DNA from: Spirosoma radiotolerans
GTDB lineage: Bacteria > Bacteroidota > Bacteroidia > Cytophagales > Spirosomataceae
DNA: 64,000 nt
NCBI RefSeq assembly: GCF_000974425.1
Contig: NZ_CP010429.1
Span: forward strand, 5,716,001 to 5,780,000
Direction: 5' to 3'
Shown: positions 52,612-60,821 of the stretch, one piece after another
How the letters are laid out: the number at the start of each line of letters is the position of its first letter
How positions within the stretch are numbered: the first letter of the stretch is position 1
Translations under genes and position numbers: made by a program
The notes under the pieces: generated by a model
Seen by the model: only the letters and a program-made list of their open reading frames with translations
What the model was told of the DNA's origin: nothing
The model's database searches: none

Positions 52612-53004
52612 ATGACAAGCGAACAAAAGCAATCAACCCTGTTAAATGTTGCCCTGTGGGCAGCTCAGATTGTTTTGGCCATCAGTTTAATCTGGGCGGC
52701 AAGTATGAAGCTAATCCAATCTGTCGACCAATTAGCCGTTATGTGGCCTTGGACAGCAGAACATACTACACTGGTTAAATTGACAGGTATTCTGGATTTA
52801 TTGGCCAGTGTCGGGCTGGTTTTGCCGATGTTGCTTCGCGTGCGGCCCCGAATCACTGTTTATGCTGCTTGTGGAATACTAGTTCTGATGGTGGCTGCCA
52901 GCCTATTTCACATAGCACGAGGTGAAATCTCTCAAATTGGTATTAACGTCTTCTTCGCCCTCCTTGCCATTTTCATTGCGTGGGGCAGACAAGGGGTTGA
53001 ATAG
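52612..53004 (+). CDS. DoxX-family membrane protein
   Basis: A 130-residue membrane protein with four transmembrane helices, starting at the ATG at 52612; a longer frame from 52513 crosses the palindrome and is rejected. Motifs: ALWAAQIVLAISLIWAASMKLIQSVDQLA, LVKLTGILDLLASVGLVLPML and ITVYAACGILVLMVAASLFHIARGE match DoxX-like proteins. These are implicated in redox or sulfur stress responses but their biochemistry is unsettled. HxlR-DoxX divergence is a common arrangement and implies regulation by HxlR. Confidence 0.82.
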   Translation: MTSEQKQSTLLNVALWAAQIVLAISLIWAASMKLIQSVDQLAVMWPWTAEHTTLVKLTGILDLLASVGLVLPMLLRVRPRITVYAACGILVLMVAASLFHIARGEISQIGINVFFALLAIFIAWGRQGVE

Positions 53005-53014
53005 ATTATGATAA

Positions 53015-53425
53015 TTAAGAATCACGACTAAGATCGAACGTATCCCACATTGGGCTGCTAAGCCTCAAACAGAAGGAGCAACGAAGATTAATGAAATAAG
53101 CAAGGTTGTTTTCACAAGAACAATCGATGAGCCAGACTGGGAAAATACCGTTTTGGCTAAAGGCAATATCGTCCACGAAATCAACAAATTAAAAGTGCAG
53201 GATGATCAGGATATTATTGCCTATGGCGGTGGAACGTTCGTGTCGTCGCGAATCAAATATGGCCTAGTCAATGAGTTTCACTCATTCGTTAATCTGGTCG
53301 CTATCGGCAATGGAATGCCAATTTTCAGCGAACTCGACAAAAAACAGAATCTCACTCTTATAAAAGCAACCTCGTTCAACTGCGGGATTGTCATCCTACA
53401 TTACACACTCGCACGCAATTCATAA
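53015..53425 (+). pseudogene. 5'-truncated RibD/dihydrofolate-reductase-like gene
   Basis: From a stop at 53012 an open frame runs to 53425 without a sensible start. It encodes the C-terminal two thirds of a RibD_C/DHFR-like protein: KVVFTRTIDEPDWENTVLA, KLKVQDDQDIIAYGGGTFVSSRIKYGLVNEFHSFVNLVAIGNGMPIF. The usual N-terminal portion (MxxxxLxIAxSLDGYIA...) is absent, and the DoxX gene ends only 10 bp before. The fragment is therefore probably a decayed remnant. A TTG at 53153 could in principle start a 90-residue product but this would lack the cofactor-binding half. The following stretch to leuC (53426-53632) has no gene. Confidence 0.75.
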
Positions 53426-53632
53426 ACTAATCGCTTCATCTATATTGTCAACTAGCCTGCTAATACGGTTTTACACCCAACTTATACATTTGGGCTAAAA
53501 TCGCTATTTACTGGACGAATGACGGGATTCGCTATTGAATAACATTTGGCAATTTTGTAGCCACCTTTCCCTATCCTCGTGATAGCCGGAAAGCAGCAAA
53601 GAAATTACCGCGAATAGTTATCCTCCATAGTT

Positions 53633-55033
53633 ATGAGTACTCCAAAAACCCTGTTCGATAAAGTTTGGGATGCGCACGTCATCCGGCAGGTTAAAGATGG
53701 CCCCGATGTGTTGTTTATCGACCGTCATTTCATTCATGAAGTAACAAGTCCGGTGGCTTTTCTGGGCTTGGAAAACCGGGGCGCATCGGTATTGTATCCC
53801 GACCGGACATTTGCCACTGCCGACCACAACACCCCGACGATCAACCAGCATTTGCCAGTAGCCGACCCGCTGTCGGCCAATCAGCTGGCGGCATTAGAGC
53901 GAAATGCCACTCAGTATGGTATCTCGCACTGGGGTCTCGGCCACATTAAAAATGGTATTGTACACGTCGTAGGTCCCGAAAACGGCATCACATTACCCGG
54001 CATGACCATCGTTTGTGGCGATTCGCACACCTCGACGCACGGTGCGTTCGGCGCCATTGCCTTTGGTATTGGTACGTCGGAAGTTGAAATGGTGCTGGCC
54101 ACGCAATGTATTATGCAGCCAAAACCAAAGAAAATGCGGATTACTGTCAATGGTAAGCCCGGTAAAGCTGTACTGCCTAAAGACGTAATCCTGTACATCA
54201 TCTCGCAAACATCGGCCAGTGGAGCCACGGGCTACTTTGTGGAATACGCCGGTGAAGTGTTCGAGAACATGACTATGGAAGGCCGGATGACGGTTTGTAA
54301 CATGACCATAGAAATGGGTGCGCGCGGTGGTATGATTGCCCCCGACGAAACGACGCTCAACTATTTGAAAGGCCGCGACCTATCGCCCAAAGGCGAGCAA
54401 TGGGACAAACTGGTCCCTTACTGGCTATCGCTCAAAACAGATGAAGGTGCTACGTTTGACCTGGACCTTACCTTCGATGCTGCTGATATTGAACCCCAAA
54501 TTACCTACGGCACAAACCCAGGGCTGGGCACCGGTGTAACTCACCAGATCCCAACCGCCGACAGCGTGAAAGATGGCTCTGCCAGCTACAAGAAATCGCT
54601 GCAATACATGGGTTTCCAGGAGAGCGAAAGCATGATTGGCAAACCGGTCGACTTCGTGTTCCTCGGCAGTTGCACCAATGGCCGGATTGAAGATTTCCGC
54701 GCGTTTGCATCGATTGTGAAAGGGCGTAAAAAGGCCGATAACATAACAGCCTGGCTAGTACCGGGATCACACATTGTCGAGAAGCAAATTCAGGAAGAAG
54801 GCATTCTCGATATCTTGACCCAAGCCGGTTTCGAACTGCGTCAGCCGGGCTGTTCGGCTTGTCTGGCCATGAATGACGACAAGGTTCCAGCGGGCAAATA
54901 TGCCGTTTCTACCTCAAACCGTAACTTCGAAGGTCGTCAGGGACCAGGAGCGCGTACCTTGCTGGCAAGTCCACTGGTCGCGGCAGCAGCCGCCGTTACA
55001 GGTGTAGTAACCGATCCAAGACAGTTCATCTAA
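53633..55033 (+). CDS. leuC: 3-isopropylmalate dehydratase large subunit
   Basis: A 466-residue aconitase-family protein that, with LeuD, isomerises 2-isopropylmalate to 3-isopropylmalate and probably also citramalate to methylmalate. The [4Fe-4S] cysteines are Cys347 in [12 protein letters not shown], Cys407 and Cys410 in [11 protein letters not shown]. Other signatures: [16 protein letters not shown] and [31 protein letters not shown]. The ATG is at 53633. It starts the leu half of the cluster. Confidence 0.97.
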   Translation: MSTPKTLFDKVWDAHVIRQVKDGPDVLFIDRHFIHEVTSPVAFLGLENRGASVLYPDRTFATADHNTPTINQHLPVADPLSANQLAALERNATQYGISHWGLGHIKNGIVHVVGPENGITLPGMTIVCGDSHTSTHGAFGAIAFGIGTSEVEMVLATQCIMQPKPKKMRITVNGKPGKAVLPKDVILYIISQTSASGATGYFVEYAGEVFENMTMEGRMTVCNMTIEMGARGGMIAPDETTLNYLKGRDLSPKGEQWDKLVPYWLSLKTDEGATFDLDLTFDAADIEPQITYGTNPGLGTGVTHQIPTADSVKDGSASYKKSLQYMGFQESESMIGKPVDFVFLGSCTNGRIEDFRAFASIVKGRKKADNITAWLVPGSHIVEKQIQEEGILDILTQAGFELRQPGCSACLAMNDDKVPAGKYAVSTSNRNFEGRQGPGARTLLASPLVAAAAAVTGVVTDPRQFI

Positions 55034-55035
55034 AC

Positions 55036-55113
55036 AGTTTGTAGTTTATGGTTCGTAGTTGCTGACGCATCAACTAATCTGCGTCAGCAACTACGAACCA
55101 TAAACTACAAACT
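55036..55113. repeat. Perfect 34-bp-arm inverted repeat between leuC and leuD
   Basis: Arms 55036-55069 and 55080-55113 are exact complements around a 10-nt loop. It begins 3 bp beyond the leuC stop and ends 12 bp before the leuD start. LeuC and LeuD form one enzyme, so a full terminator here would be odd; an mRNA-processing or stabilising role is more likely. It contains the 18-nt word also found at 13909-13926. Confidence 0.85.
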
Positions 55114-55124
55114 ACAAACCTACT

Positions 55125-55721
55125 ATGGCTTACGACAAATTCACTATACTTCGTAGCAGTGCCGTTCCCATGCCTAATGAGAACGTCGACACCGATCAAA
55201 TTATCCCTGCCCGTTTTCTGAAAGCCACTGAGCGCAAGGGATTCGGTGACAATCTTTTCCGCGACTGGCGGTATAACAATGACAATACGCCCAAAGCCGA
55301 TTTCGTCCTGAATAACCCAACTTACTCGGGCAAAATCCTGGTTGGTGGAAAAAATTTCGGCAGCGGATCGAGCCGTGAGCACGCAGCCTGGGCTATTTAT
55401 GATTATGGCTTCCGGTGTGTTGTATCGAGCTTCTTTGCGGACATTTTTCAGAATAATTCCATCAATGTCGGTATCCTGCCGGTGAAGGTTAGCCCCGAAT
55501 TTCTGGAGAAGATCTTTGCAGCTATAGACGCCGACCCTAAAACTGAGCTGGAAGTAAATCTGCCTGCCCAAACCATTACGCTGCTGGCTACGGGCGAAAG
55601 CGAAAGCTTTGCCATCAACGAGTATAAGAAGCACAACCTTACCAACGGCTACGACGACATCGACTATCTGCTGTCGATGAAAGAAGAAATCGGAGCCTTC
55701 GCCGAAACGCGGCCATTTTAA
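55125..55721 (+). CDS. leuD: 3-isopropylmalate dehydratase small subunit
   Basis: A 198-residue swivel-domain subunit of the LeuCD isomerase. Motifs: PMPNENVDTDQIIPARFLK at the N-terminus and GGKNFGSGSSREHAAWAIYDYGFRCVVSSFFADIFQNNSINVGILPV, the substrate-binding loop and core of the domain. Length is typical. Directly after leuC and before cimA. Confidence 0.97.
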   Translation: MAYDKFTILRSSAVPMPNENVDTDQIIPARFLKATERKGFGDNLFRDWRYNNDNTPKADFVLNNPTYSGKILVGGKNFGSGSSREHAAWAIYDYGFRCVVSSFFADIFQNNSINVGILPVKVSPEFLEKIFAAIDADPKTELEVNLPAQTITLLATGESESFAINEYKKHNLTNGYDDIDYLLSMKEEIGAFAETRPF

Positions 55722-55754
55722 AGAGCGAAAGACAGAAAGAGCGGAAGAGTAGCT

Positions 55755-55793
55755 AGCGAGAAGAATTTTCCATACGTTATGCTTCTTCTCGCT
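55755..55793. terminator. Hairpin between leuD and cimA
   Basis: AGCGAGAAGAA (55755-55765) pairs with TTCTTCTCGCT (55783-55793) around a 17-nt loop. The surrounding gap is built of GAAAGAGCGAAAGA words like those at 299-383. It starts 34 bp beyond leuD and lacks a strong T-run. Confidence 0.5.
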
Positions 55794-55825
55794 CTTTCGC
55801 TCATGCACTCATTCACTCATTGAAA

Positions 55826-57346
55826 ATGAAACGTCGCTACATTGAAATAATGGATACGACACTCCGCGATGGCGAACAAACCAGCGGAGTGTCGTTTTCT
55901 GCCTCTGAAAAACTGGCATTGGCTCAGTTGCTCCTGACGGAAGTTAAAGTAGATCGGGTTGAGATTGCCTCCGCACGCGTGTCGGCGGGGGAGTTGGAAG
56001 CAGTGCAGCAAATTACGGGTTGGGCCACCGGAGCCGGTTTGCTCGACAAAATTGAGGTGCTGACCTTTGTGGATGGAGCAGCCTCCCTCGACTGGATGCA
56101 GGCAGCAGGGGCCAGGGTAATGAACCTGCTTACCAAGGGATCTATTAATCATTTGGTCCACCAGCTCAAGAAAACACCCGATGAGCATTTTTCCGAGATT
56201 CAGCAGGTAATTAGCGAGGGTAAGAAACGAGGTTTCCAGGCTAATATTTATCTGGAAGACTGGAGCAATGGGATGCGTAACTCGCCCGATTATGTGCTTC
56301 TGTTTCTGGATTTCCTTAAAACCCAACCCATACGCCGGGTGTTGCTACCCGATACGCTGGGTGTATTGACCCCAGCCGAAACCTACACGTTTGTTGGCCA
56401 ATTGGTGAATCGCTATCCTGAATTACATTTCGATTTCCATGCCCATAACGACTATGATCTTAGCATAGCCAATGTAATGGAAGCAATTCGGGCGGGCGCT
56501 CATGGCATACACCTCACCGTCAACGGACTGGGAGAGCGGGCGGGTAATGCTCCTATGGCCAGCGCTATTGCGGTATTGCGGGACTTCATGCCCGATGTGC
56601 GGACGGGCGTAGTCGAGAAATCGCTGTATCAGGTCAGTAAGATCGTTGAGACCTTTTCGGGACTTCGCATTCCGGACAACAAGCCCGTCGTTGGTGATAA
56701 CGTATTTACCCAAACAGCGGGTATCCATGCCGACGGAGACAAAAAGAACAATTTATACTTTAATGCACTATTACCCGAACGCTTCGGCCGAAAACGCAGC
56801 TATGCTCTGGGCAAAATGTCGGGTAAGGCGAACATAGATAATAACCTTCGTGAATTAGGTATTCAATTATCAGAAGCGGATCTTAAGAAAGTAACCCAAC
56901 GTGTCATTGAATTGGGCGATCAGAAAGAAGCGGTCACCCGTGAAGATTTACCATACATTATCGCCGATGTACTGAACAATGCATCCGTCACGTCGTGTGT
57001 AGAAGTGCTCAATTATGTCCTGACGCACTCTAAAGATCTTAAGCCTTCTGCCACCTTACGCGTCAGAATCGCTGACGAGCAATTCGAGGAAAGTGCTCAG
57101 GGCGATGGGCAATACGATGCGTTTATGAACGCGCTAAAGAAGGTGTACAGCAAAAAGAAGCTCACATTGCCCGTTCTGACCGACTACGCCGTTCGAATAC
57201 CGACAGGTGGGCGAACGGACGCCCTTTGCGAAACAATCATTACCTGGAAGTTTAATAACCGTGAATTTAAAACCCGTGGCCTTGATTCTGACCAGACTGT
57301 GTCGGCCATAAAAGCGACGCAAAAAATGCTCAATACCTTGGATTAA
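55826..57346 (+). CDS. cimA: (R)-citramalate synthase
   Basis: A 506-residue DRE-TIM acyltransferase that condenses pyruvate with acetyl-CoA to citramalate, opening a threonine-independent route to isoleucine. It resembles Leptospira interrogans CimA along its length: [21 protein letters not shown] (Arg14, Asp15), VDRVEIASARVS, NLLTKGS, YLEDWSNGMRNSPDYV, LLPDTLGVLTP, HFDFHAHNDYDLS, FTQTAGIHADGDKKNNLY and PERFGRKRSYALGK. As I recall, Leptospira CimA selects pyruvate with Leu81, Leu104 and Tyr144; the aligned residues here are Leu79, Leu102 and Tyr142. A C-terminal regulatory domain is present from about residue 400. The ATG at 55826 is used rather than TTG at 55820. An alternative is a leucine-type synthase, but leuA is separate. 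Confidence 0.85.
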   Translation: MKRRYIEIMDTTLRDGEQTSGVSFSASEKLALAQLLLTEVKVDRVEIASARVSAGELEAVQQITGWATGAGLLDKIEVLTFVDGAASLDWMQAAGARVMNLLTKGSINHLVHQLKKTPDEHFSEIQQVISEGKKRGFQANIYLEDWSNGMRNSPDYVLLFLDFLKTQPIRRVLLPDTLGVLTPAETYTFVGQLVNRYPELHFDFHAHNDYDLSIANVMEAIRAGAHGIHLTVNGLGERAGNAPMASAIAVLRDFMPDVRTGVVEKSLYQVSKIVETFSGLRIPDNKPVVGDNVFTQTAGIHADGDKKNNLYFNALLPERFGRKRSYALGKMSGKANIDNNLRELGIQLSEADLKKVTQRVIELGDQKEAVTREDLPYIIADVLNNASVTSCVEVLNYVLTHSKDLKPSATLRVRIADEQFEESAQGDGQYDAFMNALKKVYSKKKLTLPVLTDYAVRIPTGGRTDALCETIITWKFNNREFKTRGLDSDQTVSAIKATQKMLNTLD

Positions 57347-57425
57347 AATTGGTCGTTCGTTTAATATCTTAGCGCGCTGTAAAAAGAGAGAAAGAACGTT
57401 AACGTAAAGTCCGTCTTCCGAACTT

Positions 57426-58121
57426 ATGAGTCAGGCCAAACAAACCGCAGAAAAAGTAGAATACAACGGAGCCGATAATCTGGCCATGATGAGCCATGCC
57501 GTCAACTACAACAGCGGTCTTTACCAGTGGGTAGCCCGTGATATTCGTCCTGGCGAGGCTATACTGGATTTTGGTGCGGGTAATGGTGAATACGCTAATC
57601 GATTTCCAGTTGGCAGCGTAGATGCCGCTGAGATAGACCCAGAATTATTGCCGCTCATTAAACAGCCCGTGTACACGGATATTAATCAATTGGCGAAGAC
57701 GTACGATTTAATTTACACCATTAATGTGCTGGAACACATCGAGCACCACGGTGAGATTGTGAAGGAATTGTCCAGGAAGCTCAAGCCGGGCGGTCGTCTT
57801 AAGGTCTTCGTTCCAGCGCGTCAGGAGATTTTCAGTAATATGGATGAACATGTCGGCCATTACCGACGCTACGATAAGAAGTTGGTTCGCCAAATACTGG
57901 AAGATGCCGGCCTACAGGTCACGTATTGCCAGTATTACGACTTTGCGGGATATTTTATTTCCCTGCTTTATAAATGGCTTGGCAAAGACGGACGGATCAC
58001 GAAAGAATCCATAATTTTTTATGACCGCGTTGTTTTTCCCGTCAGCCGCTTGCTCGACAAATTAACAATAGGCCAGGTTATTGGCAAAAATGTTATTGCT
58101 GAAGCCATCCGGCCTGTATAA
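57426..58121 (+). CDS. Class I SAM-dependent methyltransferase
   Basis: A 231-residue cytoplasmic methyltransferase. SAM-binding motif I is ILDFGAGNGEYANRF, then DAAEIDPELLPLI and the DLIYTINVLEHIEHH motif, followed by LKPGGRLKVFVPA. The C-terminal half has the HVGHYRRYDKKLVRQILEDAGLQV pattern of Methyltransf_11/23-like enzymes. Substrate unknown; its place between cimA and leuB is not explained by leucine chemistry and may be chance or operon hitch-hiking. Confidence 0.85.
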   Translation: MSQAKQTAEKVEYNGADNLAMMSHAVNYNSGLYQWVARDIRPGEAILDFGAGNGEYANRFPVGSVDAAEIDPELLPLIKQPVYTDINQLAKTYDLIYTINVLEHIEHHGEIVKELSRKLKPGGRLKVFVPARQEIFSNMDEHVGHYRRYDKKLVRQILEDAGLQVTYCQYYDFAGYFISLLYKWLGKDGRITKESIIFYDRVVFPVSRLLDKLTIGQVIGKNVIAEAIRPV

Positions 58122-58228
58122 CCAAGGGTATTATTTTTACGACAGTCAATTTTTCTTATTCTATTTAACTCGTTTATCAAAACGAGTGCTCTGCCCAATG
58201 TGGTTCAGTCACTTGTTTACTCTTTAAA

Positions 58229-59305
58229 ATGAAGAAACATATTGTAGTCATTGCCGGTGATGGCATCGGTCAGGAAGTAACAGCAGTTGGCAAACAGGTT
58301 CTGGAAGCAATCGCCAATAAATACAAGCACGAATTCACCTTCGATACTGCCCTGATTGGCCACGAGGCTATTGAAGCTACAGGCAACCCAATCCCGGACG
58401 AAACCATTACTAAGTCTAAAGCGTCTGATGCTATTTTGTTCGGTGCCGTCGGGCATCCCAAATACGACAACGATCCATCGGCTAAAGTTCGGCCGGAGCA
58501 GGGCTTACTGGGCATTCGCAAAGCCTTGGGTTTGTATGCCAACCTGCGCCCAATAAAACTTTTTGATGAACTCTTGAGTGCCTCCAGCATTAAACCTGAA
58601 ATTTTAAAAGGAGCGGATATTTTGTTCTTTCGTGAACTGACGGGTGATGTTTACTTTGGCGAACGAGGCCGAAAAGACGAGGGCAACACGGCTTACGACA
58701 CCATGATTTATAGCCGATATGAAGTGGCGCGTATCGTAACGAAAGCGTTTGATGCCGCCATGACCCGGCGTAAGAAACTATGTTCGGTTGATAAGGCTAA
58801 CGTACTGGAGTCATCGCGTTTATGGCGAGAAGTGGTTCAGGAAATGGCGCCCCGTTATCCGGAAGTAGAAGTGGAGCACCAGTTTGTTGATGCAGCCGCT
58901 ATGTTGCTCATTAAAGACCCCAAGCGTTTTGACGTTGTGGTAACGGGCAATTTATTTGGTGATATCCTAACGGACGAAGCCAGTCAGATTGCAGGTTCAA
59001 TGGGCATGTTGGCATCCGCTTCAGTGGGTGATACAACCGGCTTATATGAACCTATTCATGGTTCTGCGCACGATATTACGGGTAAAGGTGTCGCGAATCC
59101 ATTAGCTTCTGTTCTGTCAGTAGCCTTAATGCTGGATATATCGTTTGGTATGAAAACAGAAGCTGAAGCCGTCGTTCACGCAGTTGATGCTGTACTTAAA
59201 GCAGGTTTCCGGACGCGAGATATAGCTGATTCGACCACGCCTGCCGATAAGTTACTGGGAACAAAGGCAATGGGTGATCAAATTTTATATTACTTAGCTG
59301 CTTAA
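58229..59305 (+). CDS. leuB: 3-isopropylmalate dehydrogenase
   Basis: A 358-residue NAD-dependent decarboxylating dehydrogenase. Motifs: VIAGDGIGQEVTAVGKQVL at the start, AILFGAVGHPKYDN, LLGIRKALGLYANLRPIKLF, FRELTGDVYFG, and DVVVTGNLFGDILTDEASQIAGSMGMLASASVG plus YEPIHGSAHDITGKGVANP at the metal/NAD site. It completes the leucine steps and would also act on methylmalate in the citramalate route. The upstream gap of about 107 bp has a small ACTCGTTT hairpin (58168-58187). Confidence 0.97.
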   Translation: MKKHIVVIAGDGIGQEVTAVGKQVLEAIANKYKHEFTFDTALIGHEAIEATGNPIPDETITKSKASDAILFGAVGHPKYDNDPSAKVRPEQGLLGIRKALGLYANLRPIKLFDELLSASSIKPEILKGADILFFRELTGDVYFGERGRKDEGNTAYDTMIYSRYEVARIVTKAFDAAMTRRKKLCSVDKANVLESSRLWREVVQEMAPRYPEVEVEHQFVDAAAMLLIKDPKRFDVVVTGNLFGDILTDEASQIAGSMGMLASASVGDTTGLYEPIHGSAHDITGKGVANPLASVLSVALMLDISFGMKTEAEAVVHAVDAVLKAGFRTRDIADSTTPADKLLGTKAMGDQILYYLAA

Positions 59306-59341
59306 ACTAAGCGGATTTTAATAAATTGTTTTTTCTTCTCA

Positions 59342-59372
59342 TTTGTAAAAATAAGAGAAACACTTATTTTTG
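59342..59372 (+). promoter_or_regulatory. Consensus Bacteroidota promoter for the leuA leader
   Basis: TTTG (59342-59345) and TATTTTTG (59365-59372) are separated by 19 bp, matching the -33/-7 consensus TTTG-N19-TAnnTTTG well. Transcription would start near 59379, about 180 nt before leuA, giving a long leader. Confidence 0.65.
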
Positions 59373-59391
59373 TAGCGTATTTACGCGAACA

Positions 59392-59403
59392 GCGAAATTT
59401 CGC
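59392..59403. promoter_or_regulatory. 12-bp palindrome in the leuA leader, shared with ilvD
   Basis: GCGAAATTTCGC is identical to the core of the palindrome at 43729-43742. A second small palindrome, GCGTATTTACGC (59375-59386), lies just upstream near the predicted start site. Both may bind a branched-chain amino acid regulator or form RNA hairpins. Confidence 0.6.
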
Positions 59404-59413
59404 AACCAATATT

Positions 59414-59461
59414 ATGACTATCTACTCAACCTGCCGACTGCAAATTCTAAACGTTTTTTAA
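59414..59461 (+). CDS. Candidate leader peptide for leuA attenuation
   Basis: ATG at 59414 opens a 15-residue frame, MTIYSTCRLQILNVF, ending TAA at 59459-59461. It contains two leucine, two isoleucine and one valine codon, dense in the second half (RLQILNVF). It sits between a strong promoter and a terminator hairpin before leuA. This arrangement is that of classical amino-acid leader attenuation, although the run of control codons is shorter than in E. coli leu leaders. Confidence 0.5.
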   Translation: MTIYSTCRLQILNVF

Positions 59462-59487
59462 GACGGAGAAGGTTACGCTATACCATA

Positions 59488-59521
59488 AAGCCCTTTCTCT
59501 GACCAGAGGAAGGGCTTTTTT
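59488..59521 (+). terminator. Attenuator-like terminator before leuA
   Basis: Stem arms 59488-59500 and 59505-59517 (core AGCCCTT/AAGGGCT, one mismatch) with a GACC loop are followed by six T. It lies 40 bp before the leuA ATG and 27 bp after the leader peptide stop. GAGAAGG (59466-59472) could pair with CTTTCTC in the 5' arm and act as antiterminator. Confidence 0.7.
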
Positions 59522-59560
59522 CTAACTAACGAATCATTCTATTTCAATCAACACCAGGTT

Positions 59561-60700
59561 ATGAGCCAGCGAGTTTACATTTTTGATACTACTCTGCGCG
59601 ATGGAGAACAAGTTCCGGGCTGCCAATTAACTACTGAAGAGAAAATTGTCGTAGCAAAAGAACTAGAGCGGATGGGCGTCGATGTTATCGAGGCAGGTTT
59701 CCCAATCTCCAGTCCAGGTGATTTCCGCTCTGTTGTGGAGATATCGAAAGCCGTAACTGAACCAACAATCTGTGCGCTTAGCCGTGCGGTAAAAGGTGAT
59801 ATTGATGCCGCAGGCGAAGCACTCAAGTGGGCAAAACGGGGTCGTATTCATACAGGCATTGGCTCATCGGATATTCATATCCGAAATAAGTTTTCTAGCA
59901 CCCGTGAAAAAATACTGGAACAAGCTATCGCAGCGGTAAAACATGCGAAATCATACGTTGAAGATGTCGAGTTTTATGCTGAGGACGCCGGTCGTGCTGA
60001 TTTAGCTTTTCTTGCCCAGCTAACAGAAGCTGTAATCAAAGCAGGTGCCACCGTAGTAAACATCCCAGATACAACTGGTTATTGCTTGCCCGATGAATAC
60101 GGTAAGAAGATAGCCTACATCTATGAGCATGTATCAAACGTGCATCAGGCTACTATTTCTATTCACTGCCATAATGATCTTGGACTGGCTACAGCTAATA
60201 CGCTGGCAGGCGTTATGAACGGTGCCCGTCAGGTAGAAGTAACTATGAATGGCATTGGTGAGCGTGCAGGTAACACCTCACTTGAAGAGGTTGTCATGGC
60301 GCTTAAGGTAAAGAAGGAACTGGGTCTGCACACTAACATTGATGCAACGCGTCTATTTCCGGTAAGCAACCTGGTGTCACAGATGATGCGTATGCCCGTA
60401 CAGGCCAACAAAGCCATTGTTGGACGAAATGCGTTCGCCCACTCATCGGGTATTCATCAGGATGGCTTCCTGAAGCATTCAGAGAACTATGAAATCATGA
60501 ATCCGCACGATGTGGGTGTACCGAAGTCCTCTATTGTATTAACAGCCCGTAGCGGCCGTCATGCGTTAAAACACAGACTCGAATTACTCGGTTTTCGCTA
60601 CGATAAGCCAACGCTTGATGGCATATATACGCGCTTTCTTGATATGGCAGATATTCGCAAGGAAGTAAACGATAAGGATCTAATGGAACTCGTACGATAA
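59561..60700 (+). CDS. leuA: 2-isopropylmalate synthase lacking the regulatory domain
   Basis: A 379-residue DRE-TIM enzyme that condenses 2-oxoisovalerate with acetyl-CoA. Catalytic motifs are intact: [46 protein letters not shown] and [19 protein letters not shown], plus [12 protein letters not shown]. The protein ends after subdomain [12 protein letters not shown], so the C-terminal LeuA dimer/feedback domain of about 130 residues found in typical 510-residue LeuA is missing. Feedback by leucine is therefore unlikely, which fits with control by the leader and terminator upstream. The last gene of the cluster. Confidence 0.93.
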   Translation: MSQRVYIFDTTLRDGEQVPGCQLTTEEKIVVAKELERMGVDVIEAGFPISSPGDFRSVVEISKAVTEPTICALSRAVKGDIDAAGEALKWAKRGRIHTGIGSSDIHIRNKFSSTREKILEQAIAAVKHAKSYVEDVEFYAEDAGRADLAFLAQLTEAVIKAGATVVNIPDTTGYCLPDEYGKKIAYIYEHVSNVHQATISIHCHNDLGLATANTLAGVMNGARQVEVTMNGIGERAGNTSLEEVVMALKVKKELGLHTNIDATRLFPVSNLVSQMMRMPVQANKAIVGRNAFAHSSGIHQDGFLKHSENYEIMNPHDVGVPKSSIVLTARSGRHALKHRLELLGFRYDKPTLDGIYTRFLDMADIRKEVNDKDLMELVR

Positions 60701-60704
60701 TCAC

Positions 60705-60732
60705 AAAGCCCGCATTGATGCGGGCTTTTTTT
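60705..60732 (+). terminator. Rho-independent terminator after leuA
   Basis: An 11-bp stem (60705-60715 and 60718-60728, core AAGCCCGCAT) with a 2-nt gap and a run of T to 60732. It follows the leuA stop by 5 bp and ends the leu operon. Confidence 0.92.
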
Positions 60733-60821
60733 GTATGCCTCCTGGTATGAACAAAACCGTTATAACGACTGTTTCGCGGGTAGTATTAGTAATGTGAACT
60801 GTAAACTTAAATTCAATAGCT

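Noticed and set aside
50347..53425. Integrated mobile element between ilvA and leuC
   Set aside because: No integrase, transposase, terminal repeats or tRNA attachment site is visible, so it is treated as an accessory patch only.
53426..53632. Possible riboswitch or leader before leuC
   Set aside because: No recognisable riboswitch core, leader peptide or terminator was found; only weak promoter-like TACATTTG near 53485.
55074..55808. 244-residue minus-strand frame over leuD
   Set aside because: Antisense to leuD; it runs through the hairpin and its composition follows the leuD codons.
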